Shown here: piece after piece, positions 27,001-32,942 of the stretch
Numbering within the stretch: the first letter of the stretch is position 1
Layout: every line of letters starts with the position of its first letter
The notes under the pieces: model-generated
Told to the model about the DNA's origin: nothing
Database searches by the model: none
Seen by the model: only the letters and a program-made list of their open reading frames with translations
Made by a program: the position numbers and the translations under genes
Source: a virus
IMG/VR virus record: IMGVR_UViG_3300045006_000483
Span: 1-34,975 of that record
DNA: 34,975 nucleotides
Reading direction: 5' to 3' (one strand)

Positions 27001-27176
27001 TGAAAGCCGCCCAATTCTACAATCAAAGCGGTCTGACAACCCTGTCTCCGACCGCTAGCCATTTCTATTTTGCCTACAACGGCACGCACTTTGCCGACAA
27101 CATGTCCATCTGGGTGTGGGCTGATTTCAACAATCCCGCCCCTGGTCTGAAATACAACATCACGGTGATCGGATGA
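24012..27176 (+). CDS. DUF2341/LamG/beta-helix surface protein with N-terminal anchor
   Basis: A 1054-residue protein. A single hydrophobic segment (about 6-24) is followed by a DUF2341-like domain (about 45-155: WWNATWTYRMPITL ... FWVNVPQL ... TIYAYLGN), then a LamG/concanavalin-like lectin domain (about 155-355) ending in YYDEARIANIARSDDWL. A beta-helix with Gly-rich and Cys-containing loops follows (about 375-700), then Ig-like beta domains. Sequons are very frequent. The DUF2341 plus LamG pair is typical of archaeal cell-surface and viral adhesin proteins and suggests sugar binding. It overlaps the tail-hub gene by ATGA. Confidence 0.8.
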   Translation: MDRKHILVAILLACLASIGYLLTQKTPTEPTIYRNFVTGGGAAWWNATWTYRMPITLNSRVNSTLVNFTARVDLNTSNATLWGSGCTNVRFTNDAENLSLPYDLDSDSSVFCGNATNLATFWVNVPQLTQNTTIYAYLGNTAAESGESSAAWSQAGYGAVWHLNNRSADYGNYTWEIKSGSEDWGTSNCRVGYCVYFNANNEFFYSSTTDFDSKSASTYSVWLKATNLYSNNAHFVIFGNTNAVSGASGSNVIFRSAMDGGSYFRLSAISPYVGTAMADSGSDVSLGQEYLAVTTNVAATSLRLCRNGTFYTASSGSSSSASGISLGGSTAWNPANVEGYYDEARIANIARSDDWLQAEHLQSASPGSVSYIIIDVSSCRTLNETRIYNITADISATTDCLNITASSVTVWGNGKTITQTATTNANYTGLKSNSTLGNISNITFRNFAVGVALSSTANNTTLNLVTVKDAYGLNGTDTAQGSSGSCSYHNGSGVYVDSNGGDASPGTNGTGVVGFEVNSSFNTFSNIVIQNITGGRGGNGGVGGDGCVYTWGYCGPPSGEYYCGSGGRGGDGGYPGEVYAFKVATDSSNSFTDIAISTVSVGLGGTAGRQGYGTGSGGSCYTHGYCLWGGGSAPALAVATNNSSTYGFSLLNGGANTFLRNNITSMASSSYGFHLNNSTSNLLFINNNTAQFYSNAAQNISSYENVGWFPTTTSNGSDATTFANTSFYTGAPHSYWYNGTLRPTAPVLQSVRWTPSGSFNANETLMGYCNASDANLDTLTYYWRYWRNGAINASGSLGPVTESIERNLVNLTQSNFSHNDSLILECWANDSLLISSYNNSSASVPAGFLAYFSPTPANNSYLYDARLTVNSTVYGIVPTVCNVTLGNGTVYNMTIAGRSAISPTIEITQNSTNFTTKCSNGSVEFSIPLYNITALRVGSSYCFGISGIRFTPLHGYQQNVLAVNETSSLALFCVNNTAGGNNTVYVTATPTIAGLTLKAAQFYNQSGLTTLSPTASHFYFAYNGTHFADNMSIWVWADFNNPAPGLKYNITVIG

Positions 27177-28315
27177 CAGACTACGAAGGGGACTACATCG
27201 TCCCCCCATCACAGAGTGCTCCTGGCGAGATAGTGGTCTACGACTGGGCTAAGTGCCGGGTCCTGGTCGACAAGCAGGTCATAGACGGGCTGATTGAGAT
27301 GACCTGCACGCGCTCTGCCGACATATCCTCGGGGAGCGCGACCCTCAAGGTCAAGGATGTCGACAAGACCATTTACAACCAGGTCCAGGCGGGGCAGGAG
27401 GTTGAAATCTACCTATCGGAGCAGTCGCCACTCTTATACGCAAACAAGGTATGGGGGGGCTATCTCGAGTCCCGCGAGTTCGATGTGGACAGGCAGTTCC
27501 TGCTGATAATCAAGGCAAAGGAATATTCGAACAACCTGATTCTGAATATGACCAAGTCCTCTGTCGACTCGGGCAAGAACTCATTCAGCGGGACCGAGCC
27601 GGGGACCGCAATCAAGGCGCTCATGTCGAACTACCAGGTCGACTTCACCACGGACAACGTCCTCACCGGAACAGCAAGCACCATCACCGCAGACTTCCTG
27701 AACATGACGCTGTTCGACGCAATAAAGAAGATATGCGACCAGTTCGGATACGTGTTCTACGTGAACCTGGACAAGGACCTCGTGGTGCGGCAGTCGTTCA
27801 CCGTGGTAGCCACCCCGGTCACGGACTATCTCACATACACCGACAATCTCCAATCCATCAAAGAGGAGGAAACCAAGGAGCTTCTATGCAACTCGGTGAT
27901 AGTCTACGGGAAAACCAACTCCTATGTGAGCAACAGCGGGGCGCCGACAACCGACGCGTCAAGCATAGCCTCGTACGGCACGCACGACAAGCGCATCATA
28001 GTATCGAGCCTCACCACCAGCGCGGACTGCACGAACTTCGCAAACGCGTATATCGCCCAGTACAAGGACCCGCTGAAGCAATACAAGACAGTGTCCAGGC
28101 TCGTGGCGTTCTCCGAGCCGCTGGAATACATCGAGCTCACGGTTGCCGCGTCTGGAGTGTCCGGGCAGTATCAGATAAGGGAAATCACGCACACCTTCCA
28201 GAAGGCGCAGATAAAGACCGAGATGACGATAACCAACAAGATTTCGGACCTGTACATCTCGCTGGGGCAGCTCCTCGGCAGGGTGCAGGCTATAGAGATA
28301 AAGACATTCACATAG
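27173..28315 (+). CDS. Tail hub / baseplate protein (late control D, gp27-like)
   Basis: A 380-residue protein with the pattern of siphovirus and myovirus hub proteins: an N-terminal beta barrel (VLVDKQVIDGLIEMTCTRSADISSG ... ATLKVKD), GQEVEIYL, a mid-domain with FDAIKKICDQFGYVFYVNLDKDLVVRQ (very typical of hub domain D), and a C-terminal barrel (SVIVYGKTNSY ... ELTVAASGVSGQYQIREITH). The hub joins the tube to the host-binding tip. ATG 27173 overlaps the stop of the adhesin-like gene (ATGA), so they are co-translated and may form one tip complex. Confidence 0.8.
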   Translation: MTDYEGDYIVPPSQSAPGEIVVYDWAKCRVLVDKQVIDGLIEMTCTRSADISSGSATLKVKDVDKTIYNQVQAGQEVEIYLSEQSPLLYANKVWGGYLESREFDVDRQFLLIIKAKEYSNNLILNMTKSSVDSGKNSFSGTEPGTAIKALMSNYQVDFTTDNVLTGTASTITADFLNMTLFDAIKKICDQFGYVFYVNLDKDLVVRQSFTVVATPVTDYLTYTDNLQSIKEEETKELLCNSVIVYGKTNSYVSNSGAPTTDASSIASYGTHDKRIIVSSLTTSADCTNFANAYIAQYKDPLKQYKTVSRLVAFSEPLEYIELTVAASGVSGQYQIREITHTFQKAQIKTEMTITNKISDLYISLGQLLGRVQAIEIKTFT

Positions 28316-28323
28316 GTGGTAAG

Positions 28324-29355
28324 ATGGCGGAAAACTTTGTGGAGAAGTGGTTTTGCGGGCGCATAATCGCCGAGCGCGACAGCTGCGGCGCAAGCTCCAA
28401 GTCGCTGGTGGCGCAGGTAGCCGACCTGCAGAGGCTGGTTCTCCAATATGAAGCCGAGCGCATCACCCTGCTGGAAAGCGCCTCGCAGGACAAGCAGCAG
28501 CTCATGAAGACAGTCGATGACCTCAACCAGAAGATAACCGCCCTCAACGCGCAGATAGCCGACCTGCAGGTCCAGCTGAACCAGAAGACAACCTGGAACC
28601 CGGCGAACTCCGCGACCTTCTCCAATCTCCCGATGAACACCAGGACGCTTCTGCTCACATATCTCACAAAATACCCGGAAGCGTTCATCACCTACGGAGG
28701 TCGCTTCGTCGGCTCTACCAAGGAGAGGTACAACCTGGATGTCAAGGCATGGCTCATGGAGGGGCAGAACGACTGGGAGATAGTCTCCGCGGTGAGGAAT
28801 GCGAAGGCGCGCGTGTCCGACGTTCTTGCCGAGCAATCCGCGCTGACCTTCCATCAGGCTTGCGACGTGGCGTTCATGCGCGTGACGCATGCCCTGGGGG
28901 ATTCGATAGCCTATACCTACGATTCGCGCTCATGGGGGGAGAATGAGTTCTGGCAGTTCGCAAGCGAAACGCGCTTCATGGGCACCGGCGACTGCGAGGA
29001 CAAAGCCATCATGAACTACGTAGGCGCCAGGATAGCCGGAATCCCGTGGGAGATGCTGCGGATAACTGCTGGTCTCACATTCGACGGGCAGGGGCACGCC
29101 ACGAACTTCTATTACGCATCCGACCTGAAGTGGCACCATCGGAACAGCACGACCAACTACCCTGCCGACAAATCAGCCACGTCGCTGCCATTGACGGGCG
29201 ATTCCAGCGAGGCTTTGAACATAAAGAATCCCTGGTTTTCCGCCACCGAGACAAAGACGTTCAACTGGTTCGGTACTGAGGCGGAGAAGGCTGACGCCAT
29301 GAAGCTGGCGGTTGCCGAGTTCTTCAAGTTCCTGACCATAACCCCTTTGAGGTGA
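28324..29355 (+). CDS. Transglutaminase-fold cysteine protease with coiled coil
   Basis: A 343-residue protein with SD AGGTGG. Residues about 26-88 form a coiled coil (DLQRLVLQYEAERI ... ITALNAQIADLQVQL). The C-terminal half carries a transglutaminase-like Cys-His-Asp triad: C224 in GTGDCED, H258 in GQGHATNFYY, D267 in SDLKWH. Bacterial transglutaminase-like cysteine proteases show the same GDCxD motif. It stands between the tail hub and the membrane proteins, so it may be a tail-tip peptidase or an exit enzyme acting on the host surface layer or on a pseudopeptide bond. The reaction is not known. Confidence 0.72.
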   Translation: MAENFVEKWFCGRIIAERDSCGASSKSLVAQVADLQRLVLQYEAERITLLESASQDKQQLMKTVDDLNQKITALNAQIADLQVQLNQKTTWNPANSATFSNLPMNTRTLLLTYLTKYPEAFITYGGRFVGSTKERYNLDVKAWLMEGQNDWEIVSAVRNAKARVSDVLAEQSALTFHQACDVAFMRVTHALGDSIAYTYDSRSWGENEFWQFASETRFMGTGDCEDKAIMNYVGARIAGIPWEMLRITAGLTFDGQGHATNFYYASDLKWHHRNSTTNYPADKSATSLPLTGDSSEALNIKNPWFSATETKTFNWFGTEAEKADAMKLAVAEFFKFLTITPLR

Positions 29356-29359
29356 TTCG

Positions 29360-29917
29360 ATGTATGCGAACGAGTTCGAACAAAAGCTGAAGGACCTGGG
29401 CTTCTATCTGGAGTCCCCGTCGTTCTTCATACCCGGCTCCAACAAGGATGCCGAGGGCTACATGCCCGAGCAGATGCTGGACATCATCGGGCACGACAAG
29501 GACAAGTTCAGTTCGCTGGTGCGCAGGCGCAGCGAGCAGGTCGGGATGCTGACCTACTATCTGAAAGACACCCTGGGGGTTGTTTATTTCAAGGTCCTGG
29601 CGCAGACAAGCGCCACAATGCAAACAGGAGGTAATCCAATGGAAATGCCAAAAATACCGGAATGGGCAAAGAATATCGCCATGCATGCGGTGAGCGGCTT
29701 TGTGTTGGGCTTCGGCTCGACATTCGTCGCCCAGCCAGGCAGCTGGAGTGAGTTCTCCAACGCCTTCTATGGCGCGGCGGTAATCGGGCTGTACGGTGCG
29801 TTCAAGGAAGTGCTCGCATACATCCCCACCCTGCTGCCGAAGCCAGTAACGAATGCAGGCGCACCAACCGCAGCACCGACAGCCGATGGCAAAAAGCTGC
29901 ATGAGAGGATGTTGTAG
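29360..29917 (+). CDS. Dual-start membrane protein, holin-like
   Basis: A 185-residue frame with SD GAGGTGATT before ATG 29360. A second ATG at 29639 in the same frame has a perfect AGGAGGT six bases before it and gives a 92-residue product. The short form holds two hydrophobic helices (about residues 107-125 and 138-158 of the long form). The N-terminal 93 residues are soluble and charged. Two products with different N-termini recall holin and antiholin pairs. A separate N-terminal role is possible, since no stop separates the parts. The neighbours are also membrane proteins. Confidence 0.65.
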   Translation: MYANEFEQKLKDLGFYLESPSFFIPGSNKDAEGYMPEQMLDIIGHDKDKFSSLVRRRSEQVGMLTYYLKDTLGVVYFKVLAQTSATMQTGGNPMEMPKIPEWAKNIAMHAVSGFVLGFGSTFVAQPGSWSEFSNAFYGAAVIGLYGAFKEVLAYIPTLLPKPVTNAGAPTAAPTADGKKLHERML

Positions 29918-30154
29918 ATGAACTGGCAAAGCAGTCACCACCGGTTGTCGTTGCTTCTCATTTCTTTAGCCCTAGTAAAGGCAGTTTCGATAGCCAATCT
30001 GTATGCAAGCATCAAGATGCTCCATGGAAGTTCGGTCGGGAATGACTTCCTCTGGTTCGCTGCCATGGTGTATCTCAGCTTCATGGTGCTGGCGGCTATT
30101 GCGCTGTATCAGTCTGGGAAGATTGCGGAATGTGAAATGAGGAGACGACGATGA
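29918..30154 (+). CDS. Two-helix membrane protein, possible holin
   Basis: A 78-residue protein with two hydrophobic segments (about 8-28 and 43-65) and a charged C-terminal tail (SGKIAECEMRRRR), the shape of a class II holin. It begins directly after the previous stop, with GAGAGGATG upstream, and overlaps the next gene by ATGA. No family-specific motif is seen, so holin is inferred from topology and place. Confidence 0.6.
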   Translation: MNWQSSHHRLSLLLISLALVKAVSIANLYASIKMLHGSSVGNDFLWFAAMVYLSFMVLAAIALYQSGKIAECEMRRRR

Positions 30155-30453
30155 ACAACGCACCACAACTCGATTGGGTAGTTCTCACCATACAAGCCCT
30201 CATGGGGATGGCGGGCGGTCTTATAAGAGAGTTGAAAACACCCACGGACAAACCGAAGACTGTTCAGGACTACCTGACTGAGATGATGGTGGGCAGTTTC
30301 ACCGGGGCGGTCACCGGGCTGCTGCTGGGCGACTATGTCGGAGGCACACTGCTCTATGGCTTCTGCGCCATTGGCGGTTACCTCGGGATACTGTTGCTCG
30401 ACCCAGTAGCCAACCGGCTAAGGTCGGTTGTAATCAAGAAGGTGTCTCCCTGA
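30151..30453 (+). CDS. Holin-like membrane protein (LydA/phage holin 3 type)
   Basis: A 100-residue protein with three hydrophobic segments (about 9-27, 46-66 and 67-86). An N-terminal MAGGLIRELK and a C-terminal GGYLGILLLDPVANRL match the look of the LydA-type holin family, where the Ala/Gly-rich helices are followed by G-x-x-G and a conserved LD. Holins form lesions in the membrane to time virus release. The stop lies in the stem of a hairpin. Coupled to the upstream gene by ATGA. Confidence 0.65.
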   Translation: MNNAPQLDWVVLTIQALMGMAGGLIRELKTPTDKPKTVQDYLTEMMVGSFTGAVTGLLLGDYVGGTLLYGFCAIGGYLGILLLDPVANRLRSVVIKKVSP

Positions 30454-30465
30454 AACACAGGGAGA
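30445..30465 (+). other. 8-bp hairpin at the end of the holin gene
   Basis: TCTCCCTG (30445-30452) pairs with CAGGGAGA (30458-30465) around an AAACA loop and includes the TGA stop. There is no T-run after it. It may end or stabilise the message, or hinder readthrough to the small genes downstream. Confidence 0.6.
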
Positions 30466-30475
30466 ATGGCGTAGA

Positions 30476-30613
30476 GTGCAAGCGGAACAAGGACAACCCA
30501 TAACCTTCCGCGATGAGGGGCTCCCGATGATTCGCGGAAGGAAGCACTTCTGGCGCTGTCCGTTCTGCTACGCCGAACAGGTCGCGGTAGAGGACTCCAG
30601 GATGGTATGCTGA
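30476..30613 (+). CDS. Zinc-ribbon mini-protein
   Basis: A short frame whose conserved-looking core is HFWRCPFCYAEQVAVEDSRMVC, a half zinc ribbon with CxxC and a lone Cys at the end. A GTG at 30476 gives 45 residues with GGGAG about 11 bases before; ATG 30527 has GAGGGG at the ideal distance and gives only 28. The second start sits in the loop of a 9-bp inverted repeat (30504-30541). Function unknown, but two other tiny Cys proteins follow in the same transcript. Confidence 0.5.
   Translation: MQAEQGQPITFRDEGLPMIRGRKHFWRCPFCYAEQVAVEDSRMVC
30504..30541 (+). promoter_or_regulatory. 9-bp inverted repeat enclosing an SD and ATG
   Basis: CCTTCCGCG (30504-30512) and CGCGGAAGG (30533-30541) are perfect complements. 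The loop contains GAGGGG (30515-30520) and the ATG at 30527. Folding could expose or restrict that start. It may also be a DNA operator, since the arms are long enough for a dimeric protein. Confidence 0.5.
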
Positions 30614-30622
30614 GGAATTTCC

Positions 30623-30805
30623 ATGGTTCAGAAGAATGGAAGGATACCGACGTTCACGATGAAGACGTGCATATCGGAGAAGCGGGCAAACCAGCACTCT
30701 GAGAAGGTCGTTGCCTGCCTGCGGGAAGGCTACTGCAACAAGAAAATCTTCTATGGCTTCAAGACATACTGTAAAGAGCCGCTCAAGGAGGGGGTGATGA
30801 AGTGA
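30623..30805 (+). CDS. Small Cys-rich protein
   Basis: A 60-residue basic protein with GAGGA eight bases before the ATG. It has four cysteines (KTCISEK, VACLREGYCNKK, KTYCKEP) and a helical charged middle. The sequence is unlike standard zinc ribbons and no family is recognised. The stop overlaps the GTG of the next gene (GTGA). Confidence 0.6.
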   Translation: MVQKNGRIPTFTMKTCISEKRANQHSEKVVACLREGYCNKKIFYGFKTYCKEPLKEGVMK

Positions 30806-30924
30806 GTGGTTGCGATGGCGCGTGCGCGCCCCATGTCAAGCCTGTCGACTGCCAGCTGGAGAACATTGGCGGGGGGTTTCTCCGCTGCGGAATCTGCGGC
30901 ATGCTTTACTACCCCGGCGATTAA
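30802..30924 (+). CDS. Zinc-ribbon mini-protein
   Basis: A 40-residue protein starting at GTG in a GTGA overlap, with GGAGGGGGTGA upstream. It has CDGACAP near the start, a lone Cys in VDCQLEN and CGICGM near the end, giving a clear zinc-knuckle type CxxC and up to five cysteines in 40 residues. Its TAA overlaps by four bases the stop of the convergent minus-strand gene. It closes the late operon. Confidence 0.65.
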   Translation: MSGCDGACAPHVKPVDCQLENIGGGFLRCGICGMLYYPGD

Positions 30925-31304
30925 AGCACCACCACTTCCCAGTGAGCTGGCTCAAAGTGCTTGTTGCTGCCTCGCCCAGACCACTTGCCTTTGTGCCACA
31001 CCCATACCTCGAACTCATGCCCGCAGATGCCTCCGAACTCGAGCGCAAATTCAGTGAGTGCGGCAATCTTCTCAGAACGGTGCGAGGCGAATGTGCATGA
31101 GACGAACTTCCAAACCGACGCGCAATGCTCTGTTCGCCGAGTGAGAGCGACCACGTCCACACAGTCTCCGAAGTCAAGCCCAACCCAGAACGGTCCTCGC
31201 TTGACCGTAGTCGACCGGAAGGCGATAAACCAGCCGCGCTTCTTGAGTTCATTCGCGCAGAGAAGCTCCTTTTTCTGTCCCAGTTTCTTGGTGTTCGGGT
31301 TCAT
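30921..31304 (-). CDS. Possible PD-(D/E)XK nuclease-like protein, active site degenerate
   Basis: A 127-residue protein. Its start (KLGQKKELLCANELKKRGWFIAFRS) resembles archaeal Holliday-junction resolvase and related PD-(D/E)XK folds: a helix with a Glu, then a strand, then the acidic VDVVAL. In that fold the next strand carries E/Q-x-K; here it reads KFVSCTF, so the catalytic pair seems lost. It could be a non-catalytic DNA-binding relative or an unrelated alpha/beta protein. ATG overlaps the stop of the upstream gene (ATGA). It ends the minus operon. Confidence 0.55.
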   Translation of the reverse strand: MNPNTKKLGQKKELLCANELKKRGWFIAFRSTTVKRGPFWVGLDFGDCVDVVALTRRTEHCASVWKFVSCTFASHRSEKIAALTEFALEFGGICGHEFEVWVWHKGKWSGRGSNKHFEPAHWEVVVL

Positions 31305-31459
31305 TGTTTCGCTCCGTATTTGTCCATAAGCCTGTCGGCTGTTTTCTCAACTTCTTTCAAATCGTTTCCCCAGACTTGGACTTTGCAGGTAGATGTGGCT
31401 ATCTCAATGCAGTCCTTTGCGCTGCCTGAATTAGTGTTCCTTTTCTTTTTGTTTTTCAT
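31301..31459 (-). CDS. Small basic-start hypothetical protein
   Basis: A 52-residue protein. A Lys/Arg/Asn start (MKNKKKRNTNSGSA) is followed by a compact alpha/beta segment with two cysteines (KDCIEIATSTCKVQVWGND) and a C-terminal helix (LKEVEKTADRLMDKYG). SD GGAGGG lies upstream. It is coupled to both neighbours. No family is recognised. Confidence 0.6.
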   Translation of the reverse strand: MKNKKKRNTNSGSAKDCIEIATSTCKVQVWGNDLKEVEKTADRLMDKYGAKQ

Positions 31460-31463
31460 TCAA

Positions 31464-31592
31464 TCAGCCCTCCTTTTGCACGCATATATACGTTGGTTGG
31501 TGAATTACCTCTTTCTTGATTATGCGCCTGCATTTCTGGCATCGCCAATCCTTGTTTCGCAGGCATCTCCAGAGATGTTCGCACTCTTTCAC
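31464..31592 (-). CDS. Zinc mini-protein
   Basis: A 42-residue protein starting at GTG overlapping the Mom-like stop (GTGA), with the cassette GGAGGCGAGAAA as ribosome-binding site. It carries CEHLWRC and WRCQKCRR, giving a C-x2-H, C, C-x2-C arrangement typical of a small zinc finger with basic residues. It might bind nucleic acid and partner the DNA-modifying enzyme upstream, but this is inference from coupling only. Confidence 0.6.
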   Translation of the reverse strand: MKECEHLWRCLRNKDWRCQKCRRIIKKEVIHQPTYICVQKEG

Positions 31593-32164
31593 TTTCTCGC
31601 CTCCGCCATTTTGTTTTCCCATTCCACATTCCACAGCAACTTTAGGTTCTTGTCAAATACAAGGATGTATCTGTGTTTTCTTGGTCTGTCTTTCCATATC
31701 CCATCAATACCTCGTGTCTTGCCTCTTTCTTGTATCTTTCCATTAACGAAAAAGTCCTTTTTTGGGGAGCTTAAACCGCAATATTTGAAATTAGATGCGC
31801 GATAGACTGTTCCTTTGTGTCTGGGTGCTTCTGCATAGGATATTAACGCTCTTACTTTCCTGGCTTTTCTGAATAGTCTTATCGAGGCACAGACAAACTC
31901 CGACGCATGGTTCTGTCCGTTGTATCTCGGATTTAGGACAAGACGCCCTAATTCGTATATTCCTTCCTGCTCGTTCCTTGCTAATCCGAATGCTCCCACG
32001 ACTGTTTCTGGAACAGACACACCATGAAAAACACACGCTCCAACAACTTTGTTATCTATTACCGCTCCGTATGAGCATTCACACCTGAAGCTCTTTGAAC
32101 CCAGATAGTGATACTTAGAGACAAGCTCTTTTGCTTGTTCTGCTGTGATTGGTATTATTTTCAC
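31589..32164 (-). CDS. mom: Mom-like adenine modification enzyme (GNAT-related), anti-restriction
   Basis: A 191-residue protein resembling phage Mu Mom, which adds a methylcarbamoyl group to adenines so that viral DNA resists host restriction enzymes. Visible: YHYLGS (18-23), YGAVID and VVGACVFHG strands, ELGRLVLNP (71-79, R74), NHASEFVCASI (85-95), LISYAE (107-112) and GTVYRASNFKYCG (118-130). From memory of Mu Mom, an Asp and a Tyr about ten residues apart are important; here E112 and Y121 occupy that region. GTG 32164 follows GGAGGCGAGAAA; an upstream ATG reading would be in the wrong place for the SD. The minus operon overlaps it on both sides. Late expression is usual in Mu; here it is opposite to the late genes. 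Confidence 0.78.
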   Translation of the reverse strand: MKIIPITAEQAKELVSKYHYLGSKSFRCECSYGAVIDNKVVGACVFHGVSVPETVVGAFGLARNEQEGIYELGRLVLNPRYNGQNHASEFVCASIRLFRKARKVRALISYAEAPRHKGTVYRASNFKYCGLSSPKKDFFVNGKIQERGKTRGIDGIWKDRPRKHRYILVFDKNLKLLWNVEWENKMAEARK

Positions 32165-32942
32165 TTTCTCGCCTCCTTTTTCTTGGGCTTTTCGGGCTTG
32201 GGAGTGGAGCTTCCCCCATCCCTGTCGTGGTAGAGCTTGCTCGCCCCGCTCCCAAGCATTCCGAAGCCGCTTTGATTGCATCCTCTTTGCAAATGTCCCA
32301 TGCTCTGCGCCATGCTTCATATTTCTTTGACACAAATACGTCTTTTGGATATGGGTTTTGGAGTTGCCTTAATTTCTCTATCAGGTCGGCTTGTCCTTTC
32401 TTGTATTGCACCCTCGCGCACTCATCGCAGGTTTCCAAACTTTCCGAAGCCTTTCTCAAGGGCGTTAGGCTTGCTTTCCTGCGTCCTTTGATAAGCGAAA
32501 GCCCGATTTTCTCTATCAGGTCTGCTTGCCCTTTCTTGTAGCCGCGCTGCTCGGCTTCTTTGATTGGGTCGTCATTAAGTATCTCCTCGGGTGTTTTATC
32601 CCCCCAGACCTTCTTGCGGAGTTCGCCTGCGAAGGTTCCCTCACAAAGTTCCCTGATTGTTTGCTTCCTCTCATTGGCGCGTTGGGCTTCGCACTCTTTG
32701 GCGAAACAGCTTCCACAGTAGATGTTTGCGTGTCCGTCCGTGCTTGTATCCTGTTCTTTTTCGCATATCTCGCAGACTGCGTTCCTGTGCTTTGAGGAGG
32801 CGCGGGCTTTCTTCTCGCACTCGCGCCAGAGGCGGATGGCTGCTCTTCCAAAAGTTATATCTTCTCCGAATTCGCGGGGCTTCTTATATTCTTCGTCCAT
32901 GAGTTGTTCCCATCTTTTCTCAATTTCCTTGTCGGTTGTCAT
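32115..32942 (-). CDS. Zinc-finger protein with internal repeat; possible 3' frameshift
   Basis: A 275-residue charged protein. CxxC pairs at C57/C60 and C76/C79 form a probable zinc ribbon with His71 between, and another CxxC lies at 162/165. The phrase YKKGQADLIEK appears twice (about 125-135 and 170-180), also similar in DNA (32371-32404 and 32510-32543). The start ATG 32942 follows the cassette GGAGGCGAGAAA. In the written frame the gene runs 50 bases into the Mom gene with an Arg/Ser-rich end. A -1 shift near 32250 would give a more natural end (SGASKLYHDRDGG ... EARK) and a GTGA junction at 32161. Confidence 0.65.
   Translation of the reverse strand: MTTDKEIEKRWEQLMDEEYKKPREFGEDITFGRAAIRLWRECEKKARASSKHRNAVCEICEKEQDTSTDGHANIYCGSCFAKECEAQRANERKQTIRELCEGTFAGELRKKVWGDKTPEEILNDDPIKEAEQRGYKKGQADLIEKIGLSLIKGRRKASLTPLRKASESLETCDECARVQYKKGQADLIEKLRQLQNPYPKDVFVSKKYEAWRRAWDICKEDAIKAASECLGAGRASSTTTGMGEAPLPSPKSPRKRRRESENNTNHSRTSKRACL

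Noticed and set aside
27451-28323. Upstream extension of the transglutaminase-like frame into the tail-hub gene
   Set aside because: The extension is out of frame with the clear hub protein and the ATG at 28324 has its own SD.
31125-31805. 226-codon plus-strand frame rich in Phe, Ser and Leu
   Set aside because: It is antisense to the minus-strand operon; its apparent hydrophobic segments arise from AT-rich complement of Lys/Glu codons.
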